A stretch of 46,120 nucleotides of DNA, from NCBI RefSeq assembly GCF_027490375.1, contig NZ_JAIXYH010000063.1, positions 1-46,120 of the forward strand. The letters run 5' to 3'. The stretch comes from Flavobacterium sp. (lineage in GTDB: Bacteria; Bacteroidota; Bacteroidia; Flavobacteriales; Flavobacteriaceae). Below, piece after piece: positions 1-8,745 of this stretch. Positions within the stretch are counted from its first letter, which is position 1. Each line of letters starts with the position of its first letter. The position numbers and the translations under genes are program-made. The notes beneath the pieces were generated by a model. The model saw nothing but the letters and a program-made list of their open reading frames with translations. It searched no databases and was not told the origin of the DNA.

Positions 1-1796
1 AGACCTCAGTATTGAATACAACAGTTGTTGGAGATCCAGCAGTTGCGAATGTTGGAGATACCATCCAGTACTCGTTTGTTGTTACCAATACAGGTAATGT
101 TACTTTGAGCAACGTTGTTATCAACGACGACACCCTATCTGCAACACCATTCACAGTGGGCACACTTGCAGTAGGTGCTTCTGTAACGATTACTACACCA
201 GATGTTCCGTTGTACATCTTGACTCAAGCAGATTTAGATGCAGGTCAGGCTACAAACACAGCTGCTGCTACAGGAACTACTCCTGGCGGAGGTACTACAA
301 CCGATGTTTCAGATGATGGTATTACAGAAAATGGAAACGATAACCCAACGGTTACTCCATTAACGCAAGTTCCATCTCTTACAATGTTGAAGACAGGATT
401 GTTTAATGATAACAATTCCGATGGTGTTCCACAAGTAGGAGAGACTATTACTTATACATTCACAGTTACTAATACAGGAAATGTTACAGTAACTAACGTA
501 TTAGTAAATGACGCTTTGACTGGCACAGTTCTGGTTCCTGTTACGCCAACAGATCTATTGCCTGGTCAAATAGGAACATTGACTGTTGTTTATCAAATTA
601 CTCAGGCTAATATTGATTCAGGTCAGGTTCTGAACTCAGCAAGTACGACAGGATCTTTACCTGGAGGTGGAAACACTACAGATGTATCAGATGAAGGAAA
701 TCCAGATAATGGTAATGACAATCCAACAATTACTCCGCTAACAACTTCAAGATTATCGCTGATTAAAACAGCTGTTGTTGGAGGTGACGGAGTTGTGGGC
801 GACGTTATTACGTACACGTTCACGGTTACAAATGTGGGAACTGCAACAATATCTAACATTGTGATTAACGATGCGCTAACAAATACAGTTAATCAAGCTT
901 TGGTTCCTGCAACGTTGAATCCAGGCGAAGTAGGTACTTTAACTGCTACTTATGTAATTACTCAAACTGACGTTAATAACTGTCAAGTTGTGAATACAGC
1001 TACAGTAGTTGGTCAGAATCCAGCAGGTGTATTAATTACCGATGTTTCTGACGACGGTGATAATACAAATGGTGATGACAACACAACAGTATCGACGCTT
1101 TGTACTATTAATAACGACATAGCTGTAGTTAAAACGGGAGTATTTAACGATTTGAATAACGACGGATTTGCCCAAGTAAACGAAACAATTACGTACACGT
1201 TTACAGTAACAAATACTGGAAATTCAATTCTTTACAATGCAGTTATAACTGATGACTTCTTGCCAGGACTTGTTTGGAATCAACCGACTCCCGTTACAAT
1301 TCCTGAGTTACTGCCAGGGGAATCATTCACAGGAATCCAAGCAGTTTACTATTTAACTCAAGAAGATTTAGATAGAGGTCAAGTGACTAACCAAGCTTCT
1401 GTTAGAGCTGTTGCTGCAAACGGAGAAATTGTTGAAGACATTTCAGATGATGACAGCAATAATTTCGATGATCCAACAGTAATCGTGCTCGATGGTTGTA
1501 CAGTTAAAGTTTATAACTTAGTTTCACAAACAATTGCAGGTTACGAGCATTTACATATTCAAGGTATAGAATGTTATCCGGATAACTCTGTAATGATTTA
1601 CAACCGTTGGGGTGTATTGGTTTATGAAACTAAAGGCTATAATAATGAAGATAAAGCCTTCCGTGGAATTTCTGAAGGCCGAGTTACCGTTGATAAATCG
1701 ACGGCATTACCAGAAGGAACTTACTATTACATCTTAAAGTATGTAAAAGAAGGTCAACCAATCGAGAAAGCAGGATTCTTACATTTAACACGATAA
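1..1796 (+). CDS. DUF11-repeat surface adhesin with type B T9SS sorting domain (5' end outside window)
   Basis: The reading frame is open to the left edge (first full codon at base 3), so only the C-terminal ~597 residues are seen. Four DUF11-type beta-sandwich repeats are visible, each about 120-128 residues. Each has a core like TYTFTVTNTGN, a TQAD/TQAN turn followed by GQV/GQA, and an acidic DVSDDG linker. The last ~100 residues form a gliding-motility-associated C-terminal domain (CHU_C type, TIGR04131-like) with the hallmarks YNRWGVLVYET and LPEGTYYYILKY. Known of the family: such type B domains direct export through the type IX secretion system and are usually served by an adjacent PorP/SprF protein, which is the next gene. 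The likely role, by inference, is a cell-surface adhesin or motility filament, comparable in architecture to SprB. The protein is probably much longer upstream. Confidence 0.9.
   Translation, partial: TSVLNTTVVGDPAVANVGDTIQYSFVVTNTGNVTLSNVVINDDTLSATPFTVGTLAVGASVTITTPDVPLYILTQADLDAGQATNTAAATGTTPGGGTTTDVSDDGITENGNDNPTVTPLTQVPSLTMLKTGLFNDNNSDGVPQVGETITYTFTVTNTGNVTVTNVLVNDALTGTVLVPVTPTDLLPGQIGTLTVVYQITQANIDSGQVLNSASTTGSLPGGGNTTDVSDEGNPDNGNDNPTITPLTTSRLSLIKTAVVGGDGVVGDVITYTFTVTNVGTATISNIVINDALTNTVNQALVPATLNPGEVGTLTATYVITQTDVNNCQVVNTATVVGQNPAGVLITDVSDDGDNTNGDDNTTVSTLCTINNDIAVVKTGVFNDLNNDGFAQVNETITYTFTVTNTGNSILYNAVITDDFLPGLVWNQPTPVTIPELLPGESFTGIQAVYYLTQEDLDRGQVTNQASVRAVAANGEIVEDISDDDSNNFDDPTVIVLDGCTVKVYNLVSQTIAGYEHLHIQGIECYPDNSVMIYNRWGVLVYETKGYNNEDKAFRGISEGRVTVDKSTALPEGTYYYILKYVKEGQPIEKAGFLHLTR
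3..1490 (+). repeat. Four tandem ~370-bp coding repeats (DUF11)
   Basis: In-frame repeat units lie at about 3-371 (incomplete), 372-746, 747-1106 and 1107-1490. Unit 2 and unit 4 share the opening K-T-G-x-F-N-D followed by E-T-I-T-Y-T-F-T-V-T-N-T-G-N. Unit 3 is shortened at its start. The array probably continues to the left and is a site for recombination or assembly collapse. Confidence 0.8.
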
Positions 1797-1844
1797 ACTA
1801 TTTTCTGGGATCTCTTAACAAGGTCCCGGCCAAATACACAACAA

Positions 1845-2759
1845 ATGAGAGCAAAAATTTGGATATTGTTAATGTTTAGCGCTTGTGCAACTTATGCGCA
1901 ACAAGATGCTCAATACACGCAGTACATGTATAACACATTAAATGTTAACCCAGCGTACACGGGTTCGCGTGGTGTTTTAAGTATATTTGGATTACACAGA
2001 ACACAATGGGTGGGGCTAGACGGCGCACCAACGACAAATAACGTTTCGGTTCATTCGCCAATCGCAAATTCTAAATTTGGAATTGGATTGAGCGTTGTCA
2101 ATGATAGAATTGGGATATCCGATGAAAATACTGCGTCAGTGGATGTTTCGTATTGGATTAAAACTTCCGAAGATTACAAATTGTCTTTCGGATTAAAGGC
2201 GTCAGCTCACTTGTTAAGTGTTGACTTTACAAGATTGACCGTTCTTCCCGGTGATAGCCCAAGCATTGGTCAAAATAATATCGACAATCGTTTTACCCCC
2301 AATATTGGAGCGGGTATTTATTTACATAGCGATAAAGCTTATTATGGATTGTCTATTCCATTTATGCTAGAAACTACACATTACGACGATAATTCTGCGA
2401 GCACGGCAAGTGAAAAAATGCACCTTTATTTTATCGCAGGGCGTGTTTTCGATCTAAATCCTAATCTTAAATTTAAACCAGCATTACTTACAAAAGTGGT
2501 AAACGGCGCACCGCTACAAGTCGATTTATCTGGTAATTTTTTAATTAATGATAAGTTGACACTCGGACTTGCCTATAGATGGTCTGCGGCGATGAGTGCT
2601 CTAGCAGGATTCCAAATTAACGACTCCTGGTTTATAGGATATGGCTATGATATGGAAACAACCAGATTAGCTAATTACAATTCCGGCTCTCATGAAATTT
2701 TCTTACGCTTCGAATTGTTTAAAAATTACGACAAAATTGTCTCGCCAAGATTCTTCTAA
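1845..2759 (+). CDS. PorP/SprF family type IX secretion membrane protein
   Basis: A 304-residue outer-membrane protein with an N-terminal signal peptide (cleavage probably near TYA-QQ). It has the family opening QDAQYTQYMYN, then NPAYTGSRG and QWVGLDGAP. The rest alternates short amphipathic strands, as expected of a beta-barrel, and ends in an aromatic residue (RFF). The length matches the family's ~300 residues. Known of the family: PorP is a T9SS component in Porphyromonas, and SprF in Flavobacterium is needed for surface delivery of the SprB adhesin. The gene starts 48 bases after the type B cargo gene and is followed one base later by an OmpA-type gene. This arrangement indicates a dedicated partner for the upstream adhesin rather than the general PorP, although the latter cannot be excluded. 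Confidence 0.93.
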   Translation: MRAKIWILLMFSACATYAQQDAQYTQYMYNTLNVNPAYTGSRGVLSIFGLHRTQWVGLDGAPTTNNVSVHSPIANSKFGIGLSVVNDRIGISDENTASVDVSYWIKTSEDYKLSFGLKASAHLLSVDFTRLTVLPGDSPSIGQNNIDNRFTPNIGAGIYLHSDKAYYGLSIPFMLETTHYDDNSASTASEKMHLYFIAGRVFDLNPNLKFKPALLTKVVNGAPLQVDLSGNFLINDKLTLGLAYRWSAAMSALAGFQINDSWFIGYGYDMETTRLANYNSGSHEIFLRFELFKNYDKIVSPRFF

Positions 2760-2760
2760 T

Positions 2761-4722
2761 ATGATGTCAAAAAAAATTAAAGCTTTTTTAGTCTTGTTGT
2801 TATGCTGCCTAACGACCAGCTCTTCTTTTGCTCAAAAGAAAAGTCTTGAAAAAGCAGAAAAAAAATACAACAGGTTTGCTTACGTTGATGCAATAGAAAT
2901 TCTAGAAAAAGTAGCTAAAAAAGGTTACAAAGACGAAAAGATGTTTCTTAAACTAGGAAATGCATACTTTTTTAATGCCGAGTATGATAAAGCTGAGGCA
3001 GCCTATAGAGAGCTATTTGCTCTTAATGCCGAGCAAAACGAACAGGTTGTCTACCGGTATGCTCTTTCACTCAAATCAATAGGTAAGTATGAAGAAGCGG
3101 ATAAATATCTTGACAAATTCAATGCTTTAGCTAGTGCCGACAAAAGAGCTTCTTTATTTAACGATAATCGAGATTATTTAGAAGTCATTAAGATGAATTC
3201 TAAACGCTATTACGTAGAAGACGCGGGTATTAACTCAGTCTATTCTGATTACGGATCCTCTATGAATGGCGATAAGTTAGTGTTTGCAACTGCCAGAGAT
3301 ACTGGAGGTCTTTCCAAAAAGAAATTTAAGTGGAATAACAAGTATTTTACAAATCTATTTTCATCAGATGTTAAGGAAGATTTTGATGCACCACTCGGAA
3401 ATCCAAAACGTTATGGCAAAAAGTTAAACTCAAAATTCCATGAAGCCTCAGCAGTTTTTACTAAAGACGGCACAACAATGTATTTCACTAGAAACAACTA
3501 TTTAAACGGTCAAATCCGTAGGAATGACAACAAAGATGTCCTCCTTAAAATTTACCGCGCTACATGGGTTAACGGTACTTGGTCTAATGTTATTGAACTT
3601 CCATTTGATAGCGACGAGTATTCATGTGCTCACCCAGCTTTATCTCCAGATGAAAAAACAATGTATTTTGCATCTGATATGCCAGGTAGTTTTGGAACTT
3701 CAGATCTATATAAAGTTGCAATAAACCCAGATGGTAGCTTCGGAACCCCAGTCAATTTAGGCGCAAAAATCAATACTCCCGGGAGAGAAACCTTCCCATT
3801 TGTTAGCACTGAGGGCGAATTGTACTTTGCTTCTGATGGTCACCCTGGGTTGGGCGGACTCGATATATTCGTTACCAAATTTAAAGCGGATGGAACTTTT
3901 GGCAGCGTACAAAATTTAGGAACGCCACTAAATAGCAGAAAAGACGATTTCGGATTTTATATGAATCCAGTAGGTAGAACCGGTTTTTTCACTAGTAACC
4001 GAGAAAGTGGTAAAGGATTCGACGATATCTACAAATTTACCGAACTTAAAAAGTTAAACTGTGAGCAAGTGCTTGAAGGGATTCTTCGTGATGTAGATAC
4101 AAACGAGCCTGTAATGGATGCTCAGTTAACGCTGTTCTCAGCTGATATGGATAAAATCGCAACAATCACAACAAATAAAGAAGGGTTTTATTCATTTGGA
4201 ACCGTCGATTGCGATACAAAACTCTTTGTCAGAGCTGATAAAGTAGATTACGAAACCACTGAGATTCCTATCAACACGCCGAAACTTACTGGTAATACTT
4301 ACATTCCCTTAACACTGAAAAAGCGTCTTGTTAAAATTGAACAAGGAACTGACTTAGCAGAACGCGATGTTTTAGATATTCCGACTATTTACTTCGATCT
4401 TGATAAATCATTCATCCGGAAAGACGCGGCATTTGAGCTTGAAAAAGTACTCGCTGTCATGAATCAATATCCGAAAATGAAAATAGATGTGCGGTCACAT
4501 ACAGACAGTCGCCAAACGAAAGAATACAATCAAAGACTTTCTGAACGACGCGCAAAATCTACAATAGCATGGTTGGTTAGAAACGGAATTTCTCCCGACC
4601 GAATTACTGGTCGTGGTTATGGAGAAACGCAACTGGTTAACAGATGTGCCGATAGCGTTAAATGTTCAGAAGCTGAACATCAAATGAACAGAAGATCACA
4701 ATTTATCGTCGTTGAATTCTAA
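2761..4722 (+). CDS. PorE-like TPR / PD40 propeller / OmpA-domain envelope protein
   Basis: I start the gene at the ATG directly after the porP-like stop (an alternative ATG is 3 bases on). This gives 653 residues with a signal peptide ending SSFA-Q. In order: TPR-like helices about 30-130 (NAYFFNAEYDKAEAAYREL), a WD40-like PD40 propeller about 190-430 with repeated YFASD/FTSNR blades, a carboxypeptidase-regulatory-like beta domain about 433-520, and a C-terminal OmpA peptidoglycan-binding domain about 540-653 (IYFDLDKSFIR, YNQRLSERRAKS). This order is that of PorE, which links the T9SS to peptidoglycan in Porphyromonas. By inference it anchors the neighbouring PorP/SprF protein to the cell wall. 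It is not a lipoprotein by sequence. Confidence 0.9.
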   Translation: MMSKKIKAFLVLLLCCLTTSSSFAQKKSLEKAEKKYNRFAYVDAIEILEKVAKKGYKDEKMFLKLGNAYFFNAEYDKAEAAYRELFALNAEQNEQVVYRYALSLKSIGKYEEADKYLDKFNALASADKRASLFNDNRDYLEVIKMNSKRYYVEDAGINSVYSDYGSSMNGDKLVFATARDTGGLSKKKFKWNNKYFTNLFSSDVKEDFDAPLGNPKRYGKKLNSKFHEASAVFTKDGTTMYFTRNNYLNGQIRRNDNKDVLLKIYRATWVNGTWSNVIELPFDSDEYSCAHPALSPDEKTMYFASDMPGSFGTSDLYKVAINPDGSFGTPVNLGAKINTPGRETFPFVSTEGELYFASDGHPGLGGLDIFVTKFKADGTFGSVQNLGTPLNSRKDDFGFYMNPVGRTGFFTSNRESGKGFDDIYKFTELKKLNCEQVLEGILRDVDTNEPVMDAQLTLFSADMDKIATITTNKEGFYSFGTVDCDTKLFVRADKVDYETTEIPINTPKLTGNTYIPLTLKKRLVKIEQGTDLAERDVLDIPTIYFDLDKSFIRKDAAFELEKVLAVMNQYPKMKIDVRSHTDSRQTKEYNQRLSERRAKSTIAWLVRNGISPDRITGRGYGETQLVNRCADSVKCSEAEHQMNRRSQFIVVEF

Positions 4723-4739
4723 GTTAAGCGAACTGAATA

Positions 4740-6668
4740 ATGAAGCTGAAGGTAGTCATAAGTTTCTTTTTTATATCCTGTTTCTGTCTGGCGCAGGAAA
4801 AAGAAGTTGCTCAGGCTACGCAACAGTTTAATGATTTTGCTTATTTCGATGCAATAAAAATCTATGAACGCGTTGCAGCCACCGGATATAAATCAAAAGA
4901 ACTTTTTCAAAAATTAGGTAATGCATATTACTTTAGTGCTGACTATGAAAACGCCGCTCGAGCGTACAAAGAACTTTTCGCTCTAACAGACGACCAACAC
5001 CCCGAATATTTTTATCGATATGCTCAAACTCTTAAATCCTTAGAAGATTACGAGCTTGCTAAGGTGTACATGGATAAGTTCGCCGCTTTTAATATCGGCG
5101 ATAAAAGAGCAGCCGTTTATCTCAAAAAAACAGATTATTTAGCAGCAATAAAAAGAAATTCAGGTCGGTACAACATCAAAATTTCCGAATTTAATTCTCC
5201 TTATTCCGATTATGGAGGAGCTTTTTGGGGAAGTAAATTAGTATTCACAACAACAAGAGATACGGGAGGTGCTTTTAGATCTAGAATGAAGTGGACCAAT
5301 GGAGCCTTTTCGAATTTTTATCAAGTGTCTTTTGATAACGACGGATCCGCAAATAAAGCCGAACGGTTTCAATCAAAAGTAAATTCGGTTTTTAACGAGT
5401 CAAGCGCTGCCTTTACCGCTGATGGCAAAACAATGTATTTCACTCGAAATAACTATCTCAACGGAAAAAAGCATAAAAATAATCGGGACCAGGTTCTTTT
5501 AAAGATATATAAAGCAACTTACGAGGATGGTAAATGGGTTGATTTTCAAGAGCTACCATTTAATAGTGATGAATTTTCAACAGCACATCCAGCGCTAAGC
5601 CTCGATGAAAAATATCTATACTTTGCCTCAGATCGCCCTGGTGGTGCCGGTAAATCTGATCTCTATGTAGTAGAGATAAATAAGGATGGAACTTTTGGTG
5701 AAGTAAAATCTCTCGGACCGGAAGTAAATACAGAATCTCGGGAAACCTTCCCTTTTGTTACAGGAGATAATACCTTGTATTTTTCTAGTGACGGGCATCC
5801 GGGCTTGGGAGGAACCGATGTATTTGCTGCGAAATTAACAAATCCGACCACTACTGAAGAAATTCAAAATGTGGGAGAACCAATTAATTCACCTTACGAT
5901 GACTTTGCTTTTATTATTGACGATAAAAACAAGAATGGTTTTTTTACATCAAATCGTCCCTCAGAATTTGGAGATGACGATATATATCAATTAACGGAAA
6001 TTAAGCCTCTAGAGTGTAAGCAAAAAGTGGTAGGTGTTGTGGTAGATGAAAAAACACAGCAACCGCTTCCAAACGCACAAGTTATTCTATTGGACAAGAA
6101 TTTGCAGCGAGTCAATGAGGTGTATGCAAATGATAAGGGAGGATTTACTTTTGAACTAAACTGTAAAAGTATTTACACGTTGCGAGCAAATAAACAGTCC
6201 TATGAAACTAACGAAGCTCTAATCAAAACACCTGATTTCTCCGGAGATATTTCTGCAAAAATTGCGCTCTCACAAAAAACAGCTCGTTTCCAAAAAGGAG
6301 AAGATATTGCTCCGAAGGTAGGAATCAAAATGATTTATTTTGATTTAGATAAATCATTTATACGTCCTGATGCTGCGGTAGAACTTGAAAAAATTCGACA
6401 AGTTTTGATCGAATATCCAAATATGAAAATAGATATTCGAAGCCACACCGATTGCCGAGCCACAGCTGCTTACAACGAAAAATTGTCTGATCGACGTGCA
6501 CAATCAACTCGACAGTGGTTAATAGATAATGGTATCGATGCAAGCCGACTTTCAGCGAGAGGATACGGTGAATCTCAACCAATTAACAACTGTGTCGACG
6601 GCGTTAAATGTTCCGAAGAAGAGCATCAAGCCAATCGCCGGTCACAATTTATTATCCTCTCCCTATAA
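4740..6668 (+). CDS. Second PorE-like TPR / PD40 / OmpA-domain protein (tandem paralogue)
   Basis: A 642-residue protein with the same four-part architecture as the gene before it: signal peptide ending CLA-QE, TPR-like region (NAYYFSADYENAARAYKEL), PD40 propeller with ETFPFV and YFSSDGHPGLGG segments, regulatory beta domain from about residue 423, and OmpA domain from about 529 (MIYFDLDKSFIRPDAA). Many motifs are identical between the two copies, so this is a tandem duplication with later divergence. It starts 17 bases downstream of its paralogue, so the two are almost certainly co-transcribed. Both copies keep the OmpA residues that bind diaminopimelate (the D of SHTD and the R of RRA), so both should bind peptidoglycan. 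Whether they form a heterodimer or serve different barrels cannot be told from sequence. Confidence 0.9.
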   Translation: MKLKVVISFFFISCFCLAQEKEVAQATQQFNDFAYFDAIKIYERVAATGYKSKELFQKLGNAYYFSADYENAARAYKELFALTDDQHPEYFYRYAQTLKSLEDYELAKVYMDKFAAFNIGDKRAAVYLKKTDYLAAIKRNSGRYNIKISEFNSPYSDYGGAFWGSKLVFTTTRDTGGAFRSRMKWTNGAFSNFYQVSFDNDGSANKAERFQSKVNSVFNESSAAFTADGKTMYFTRNNYLNGKKHKNNRDQVLLKIYKATYEDGKWVDFQELPFNSDEFSTAHPALSLDEKYLYFASDRPGGAGKSDLYVVEINKDGTFGEVKSLGPEVNTESRETFPFVTGDNTLYFSSDGHPGLGGTDVFAAKLTNPTTTEEIQNVGEPINSPYDDFAFIIDDKNKNGFFTSNRPSEFGDDDIYQLTEIKPLECKQKVVGVVVDEKTQQPLPNAQVILLDKNLQRVNEVYANDKGGFTFELNCKSIYTLRANKQSYETNEALIKTPDFSGDISAKIALSQKTARFQKGEDIAPKVGIKMIYFDLDKSFIRPDAAVELEKIRQVLIEYPNMKIDIRSHTDCRATAAYNEKLSDRRAQSTRQWLIDNGIDASRLSARGYGESQPINNCVDGVKCSEEEHQANRRSQFIILSL

Positions 6669-6728
6669 TTTTCCCGTAAAAAATTTGTTAATACTGAGCT
6701 TTAGGCATCCGTAGCACAATCGAATTGT

Positions 6729-6736
6729 TAAATTTG
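6729..6736 (+). promoter_or_regulatory. Putative -7 promoter box for the parvulin operon
   Basis: TAAATTTG matches the Bacteroidota -7 consensus TAnnTTTG exactly and lies 37 bases before the ATG at 6774. No good -33 TTTG was found at the usual spacing. Confidence 0.5.
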
Positions 6737-6773
6737 CGTGCTTCACTAAACATATTTTCGAAATATTGTATCT

Positions 6774-8732
6774 ATGAAAATCAAATGGTTCTTTATTTGC
6801 CTGTTTATCTTAAGTATTACATCAGGTTTTGCACAAAACATTACAAAGGAAGTTCTGTTTACTGTGGATGGTGAACCTTTTTACACCGACGAGTTTGCTC
6901 GTGTCTACAAGAAAAACATTGATTTAGTTAAAGACGAAAGTCAGAAAGATCTAAATCAATATTTAGACTTGTATATTGGATACAAATTGAAAATCATTAA
7001 AGCCAATAAACTAGGACTGCAAAATGGTACTGCTTACCAAAATGAATTGAAATCATACAGGTCGCAACTTGCTAAAAATTACCTCACCGATCCAAAAGTC
7101 ACGAAAGAGCTCGTAGACCAAGCGTACGAGCGATCTAAATTTGAAATTAAAGCCGCTCATATCTTAATTTCTTGCGACGAGAACGCCTCTCCAGCAGACA
7201 CGCTAAAATCTTATAACAAAATTCTAGAAATTAAGAACAGAATTAGCAAAGGTGAAGATTTCGGAAAGTTAGCAAAAGAACTTTCTGAAGATCCTTCAGC
7301 AAAAGAGAATGCAGGTGACCTAGGTTTCTTTTCCGTTTTTAGAATGGTTTATCCTTTTGAGTCAGGTGCCTACAAAACTGCAGTAGGGAAAGTGTCTGAA
7401 CCTATCAGAACGCGTTTCGGCTACCATATCATCAAAGTTTTAGAAAAGCGACCAAATAGAGGCGAAGTTAACGTGGCTCATATCATGATTGCCAAGCCTG
7501 GTACCAAAGAAGGCGATACTAAAGCAAAAGATAAAATAACGGAGATATACCAAAAACTGCAACAAGGCGAGAAATTTGAAACGTTGGCAGAGATGTTTTC
7601 TGAAGATCAATCTACTGCAAAGAAAGGCGGAGTGTTAAATAAATTTGCCTCGGGTGATCTAACATCTGAAGAATTTGAAGACGTAGCTTTCAGCCTTTCA
7701 ACGTCTAATCCTGTAAGTGAACCATTTGAAACAGATTTCGGTTGGCATATCGTAAAATTTTTGCAAAAGTTTCCAATGAAACCGTTCGAAGAGGTTAAAT
7801 CAGATCTTGAATCTCGAATCAAAAAAGACGAAAGATCACGAAAAATCACAACTAGTTTGGTGGATAAACTCTCTAAGAAATATTCGCCAAAAACAGATCA
7901 AAAGGTTTATAAGTCGTTAGAGAAAGTTTTTGATGATTCGTATTACAAAGGTGAATGGAAACAACCAGCAGACACAAAGCCTTTCGAGAAAACTCTGTAT
8001 ACTGTAGCAGATCAAAAATTTACAGCTTTTGATTTTATTCAATTTGTTGATAAGAGACAAAAATTAGCTCCAGACGTCAAACCAATTTCAAAGCTGATTG
8101 AAAACCTGTATCAAACGTTTACTACAGAAAAGCTACAGGAGTACTATAACAATAATTTAGAAAAAGAATTTCCCGAATTTGCAGATATAATGACGGAATA
8201 CAGAGACGGATTGCTGCTCTTTGATTTAATGGAGAAAGAAATATGGCAAAAAGCAAAAACGGATACGATTGGTTTGCAGAATTTTTATAACAGCAATAAA
8301 TCTGCTTACCGTTGGAAAAAAAGATTTGAAGGTATCATAGCATCAAGCGTAACTAAAGATTTAGTAACGAAAACCAAGAAAGCACTAAAGAATAAAACTG
8401 CAATTGCAGACATCAAAAAGGAGCTAAACAAAGACGGTAAATCGGTGATGATCACAGAAGGTACTTTTGATGAAAACAGCGATGCATATCCAGCAACACT
8501 GGCTTGGAAAGAAGGACTAAGTGAGGTGCTTCAGAAAGGCGATTATTACTACCTTGTCGAAATAAAGAAAATTCTACCCGCAGCCGACAAAATTTTCGAG
8601 GAGGCAAAAGGAAAAATCATCAACGACTACCAGCAATATCTCGAAAGTAATTGGGTAACAAACCTTAAAAAAGATTTTAAAATCGACGTAAATCAAGCCG
8701 CTTTCGAACGAGTGAAAGCCGCTTTGAAATAG
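6774..8732 (+). CDS. Periplasmic peptidyl-prolyl isomerase with two parvulin domains
   Basis: A 652-residue exported protein with a signal peptide ending SGFA-QN. Residues about 30-120 resemble the helical chaperone domain of SurA/PrsA proteins. Two PpiC/parvulin domains follow, at about 127-224 (AAHILIS ... GDLGFFS ... FGYHIIKV) and about 233-330 (NVAHIMIA ... FGWHIVKF). The remaining ~320 residues are lysine-rich and contain no domain I recognise. Known of the family: such proteins chaperone outer-membrane proteins and isomerise prolyl bonds in the periplasm. It is the first gene of a three-gene run with a second parvulin protein and a MoxR ATPase. Its place directly after the T9SS module fits a role in barrel biogenesis, but that link is inference. 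Confidence 0.9.
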   Translation: MKIKWFFICLFILSITSGFAQNITKEVLFTVDGEPFYTDEFARVYKKNIDLVKDESQKDLNQYLDLYIGYKLKIIKANKLGLQNGTAYQNELKSYRSQLAKNYLTDPKVTKELVDQAYERSKFEIKAAHILISCDENASPADTLKSYNKILEIKNRISKGEDFGKLAKELSEDPSAKENAGDLGFFSVFRMVYPFESGAYKTAVGKVSEPIRTRFGYHIIKVLEKRPNRGEVNVAHIMIAKPGTKEGDTKAKDKITEIYQKLQQGEKFETLAEMFSEDQSTAKKGGVLNKFASGDLTSEEFEDVAFSLSTSNPVSEPFETDFGWHIVKFLQKFPMKPFEEVKSDLESRIKKDERSRKITTSLVDKLSKKYSPKTDQKVYKSLEKVFDDSYYKGEWKQPADTKPFEKTLYTVADQKFTAFDFIQFVDKRQKLAPDVKPISKLIENLYQTFTTEKLQEYYNNNLEKEFPEFADIMTEYRDGLLLFDLMEKEIWQKAKTDTIGLQNFYNSNKSAYRWKKRFEGIIASSVTKDLVTKTKKALKNKTAIADIKKELNKDGKSVMITEGTFDENSDAYPATLAWKEGLSEVLQKGDYYYLVEIKKILPAADKIFEEAKGKIINDYQQYLESNWVTNLKKDFKIDVNQAAFERVKAALK

Positions 8733-8745
8733 TAAACATTCACTT

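Noticed and set aside
3..1490. The repeated DNA at the left edge as a possible CRISPR-like or satellite array
   Set aside because: The repeats are in-frame DUF11 protein domains of about 370 bases, diverged at DNA level.
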